A DNA stretch of 22,025 bases, taken from positions 102,028-124,052 of the forward strand of contig VHZZ01000203.1 in NCBI GenBank assembly GCA_009801015.1. Reading direction: 5' to 3'. The notes beneath the pieces are model-generated. The model was given only the letters and a program-made list of their open reading frames with translations, had not been told where the DNA came from and searched no databases. Both the position numbers and the translations under genes were made by a program. This document shows, in pieces, positions 20,055 through 22,025 of this stretch; the stretch's first letter is position 1, and every line of letters begins with the position of its first letter. The DNA is from Silene noctiflora (lineage: Eukaryota; Streptophyta; Magnoliopsida; Caryophyllales; Caryophyllaceae).

Positions 20055-20488
20055 TCAGAAAGATTTTGTCAAACAATGATCCTCCTTCGACTACTATTAG
20101 AAAGCCCAACTCAATTACATTAAGCCGAAATGTAAAAGTCGGAGTTTGGCCCTGTTCTTTTAGCTCTTTCAGTATTTCAGTTCAGTTCAATTTAGTTTCA
20201 TTCAGTTAAATTTAGTTTAATTCAATTTTTCTTTTTACAAATTAAGTCTTACTTCAGTAGTTCAGTTTAGTTCAGTTCAGCCGGTTTCAGTCCAAAAAAA
20301 ACAAGATAGTTCAAATTCGAGTAAGGTAGAACCACTAAAACGGTAAAACTATCTCTTTTGAGTTTTAACACTATTATATTTCTAAGACTCATTCTAATAC
20401 CTCTGATTAAGTTAAAACAACCTTTATCAACTGATCTAATTGATCCGAAGTATAGCCTATAAAGAATTAAAGGGAGTATTATAACAAG

Positions 20489-20747
20489 TACTACCTCCTA
20501 CGATCCAAACCAAAGATAACATTGACTTTTTTGGCACTATTTATGGTTGTAGAGAATCTTTGATATTATTTGTAATATATAAGAGAAAATATAGTCATGT
20601 GATATCTTGTTTGATTCATCGTAATGAATGCTATAAGAATATCAAATTTTTATAATTTTTAATAATTTGTAACTAAAGATATCCACGTTACAAAATGCGC
20701 ATCGACACGTGTGAAAAAGTTACATTTGGTCTGGATCGGAGGGAGTA
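20489..20747. mobile_element. Stowaway-like MITE, 259 bp, nested
   Basis: The left end TACTACCTCCTACGATCCAA and the right end GGATCGGAGGGAGTA are inverted repeats. Allowing a three-base insertion, the match runs about 30 bp through CCAAACCAAAGATAAC against GTTACATTTGGTCTGG. TA lies at both outer edges. The internal GATATCTTGTTTGATTCATC block is one I recall from widespread plant MITEs. It lies between the two arms of the TTCAG-rich element. Confidence 0.75.
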
Positions 20748-20749
20748 CT

Positions 20750-21100
20750 AATTAGCCGCCAGTAATGCTATAATGGAGATGGAGCATGGAGCAACAACAA
20801 AATCATATATAATTCATAAACGGTGGGCGAATGCTAAAGAATAACGGGAATACAATATATACAATATACACAATATATGTAGTGCACGTTAAAAATTCAA
20901 TGGACTAGATTGTTTCTTTGTATTACATTCATTGCTTTAAAGCTTGAGTGTTTAGCATGTGCCTCTAAAAGAACCACAACTACATTGGCTTTTCACCTCA
21001 TTTTTACAACCACCTCACATTATGCTTTTAGGATTTTAAGAATAATGATGTATAATATTTATTCATAGTGACAGCATACTTATTATTAGTTTCATATATA
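20750..21100. other. AT-rich stretch, no recognised feature
   Basis: Only microsatellite-like ATATAC/AATATA runs near 20854-20880. No open frame of note. Confidence 0.5.
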
Positions 21101-21232
21101 GTCTTGTTTGACTATTATGGAACTGAACAGAATTGAAATTAGCTGAGATAAATAGAGATGAAATAAGCTAAGCTGAATTAAAGTAAGATTGTGATGAACG
21201 GAAATGAATGAGAAGTGAAAAGAATATAACCT

Positions 21233-21690
21233 AAATAATCATAACTCAAAACTACAATAAAATGATAATTGCAAAATGTTAAGAAGGACGAGTACTGCCA
21301 ATCAACGTAAATTGTTACAATTTGTGTATCGTTGAATAATAATTCTGTCCACTCTGATAGCCTCCAAAAGAGAGTATCTGGAATCTCATTAAATGGCAAA
21401 GGAATATTAAGTATCTAATTGACAATATCGTTATTCACTCAGGCGGATAATTTACAAACATCACACTGCTTATCTTAGATAATGCGATCTCAAACTAAAG
21501 TTAATGTTACTACCATCCCCAACCTGCCCATTTTTCTTAAAAAATCTTCGAAGACTTATAAATTACTCTGTATATTTGTATTTATTTTCATGATAACTCA
21601 TTGACGACGATGTACTTGGACATTTTTTAACGATCCATTTTGCAACAAGGCCTTACATGTTACAACCTAGGTAGCATGAGCACTCCTCCT
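21233..21690. other. Intergenic, no recognised feature
   Basis: AT-rich sequence with a 73-codon minus-strand open frame (21178-21399) that overlaps the transposon arm and looks fortuitous. Confidence 0.5.
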
Positions 21691-21699
21691 AATCAGTCG

Positions 21700-21770
21700 T
21701 CCCGTGTCGGACACGACACTCATCGGACACACGCCGGACATGCCTAAATATGTCGGATACCTATAAATGA
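21700..21770. repeat. CGGACAC-rich patch
   Basis: Four spaced words lie within 70 bp: GTGTCGGACACGACAC (21704-21719), CATCGGACAC (21721-21730), CGCCGGACA and TGTCGGATAC. The first is a near-palindrome. This GC-rich cluster stands out from its surroundings and resembles a dispersed plant repeat built on GTGTCGGACAC. Class unknown. Confidence 0.45.
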
Positions 21771-22025
21771 GAAATGAGATGTCGAAAAACTGAAAAAGAT
21801 TGATTAGAAGACGGGTTTGAATGGGAAATGAGAATAAGTTATAGTCAAAGCAATTTTAGCTCCAATTATTTAAATTTAATATCAAATATATTTACAAAAA
21901 TAAAATGATAACGTTAATTTTAACTATAAAATATAAGAGATGAGAATAGAATGATATAATTGCTTAACTTAATTAACAAAGGATACAAGGTATGTATATA
22001 AATATACAGAGGAAGATACTAGAAC
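21771..22025. other. AT-rich window end, nothing recognised
   Basis: No open frame, repeat or RNA gene that I can support. Confidence 0.5.

Larger units (their letters stand above)
20147..21232. mobile_element. TTCAG-rich inverted-repeat element, split by a MITE
   Basis: The left part begins GGCCCTGTTCTTTTAGCTC and then repeats TTCAGTTCAGTT words to about 20290. The right part (about 21117-21232) is the inverted counterpart: GAACTGAACAG, AGCTAAGCTGAATT, ending GAAAAGAATATAACC. GGCCxTGTTCTTTT-type ends with TTCAG/CTGAA arms recur in plant genomes as non-autonomous DNA transposons. Total span about 1.09 kb, or about 0.83 kb without the nested MITE. No target duplication found, so the two parts could instead be separate relics. 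Confidence 0.4.

Noticed and set aside
1..22025. tRNA, rRNA or organelle-derived inserts
   Set aside because: No cloverleaf-compatible A/B box pair or conserved rRNA/plastid stretch was recognised by eye; a tRNA-scan would settle it.

Overview
This is a piece of a eudicot plant nuclear genome: AT-rich, with long intergenic DNA, GT-AG introns, abundant short non-autonomous transposons, and two genes of plant-specific type. Several short inverted repeats built on GACGGA/TCCGTC or AGACCGT/ACGGTCT cores, together with TACTCCCTCC-type Stowaway ends, suggest the order Caryophyllales (an amaranth/chenopod or carnation-family plant). That placement is an impression from recurring motifs, not a proof.

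Layout. (1) 1-395: leader and promoter side with two strong inverted repeats and a CCCTT-rich pyrimidine tract. (2) 396-about 5750, plus strand: a TORTIFOLIA1/SPIRAL2-like microtubule-associated protein. I model four coding exons, join(396..1202, 1963..2074, 2631..3418, 3659..4084), 710 aa, followed by a 1.35 kb intron in the 3' UTR and a last non-coding exon. (3) about 5.8-13.8 kb: intergenic DNA holding two Stowaway-like MITEs, two hAT-like elements rich in GGCCC or GGGTCGGGTC, a Helitron-like terminal hairpin, a 43-bp tandem duplication and two SINE-like copies. (4) 14146-15954, plus strand: an intronless 602-aa family 92 glycosyltransferase (GT92, DUF23), a type II membrane protein. (5) about 17.9-20.05 kb, minus strand: the 5' end of a third gene, with site II promoter motifs, a 5' UTR intron, a tiny start exon and a candidate 47-nt exon carrying an eIF4E-binding-like YTIDELL motif. 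Its large intron is built of diverged repeats of about 430-475 bp. I could not find the rest of the gene. (6) 20.1-22.0 kb: a TTCAG-rich inverted-repeat element split by a third Stowaway-like MITE, then a CGGACAC repeat patch.

The two clear genes are the same pair I recall as neighbours in Arabidopsis (At1g27200, GT92; At1g27210, TOR1-like), so the window probably preserves old microsynteny. They are unlikely to share a pathway step: one product acts on cortical microtubules, the other is predicted to act in the Golgi lumen. Both are nevertheless plausible contributors to cell-wall or cell-growth biology. I see no CRISPR array, operon, phage, toxin system or clear tRNA or rRNA gene. The oddest part is the minus-strand locus at 17.8-20.05 kb.
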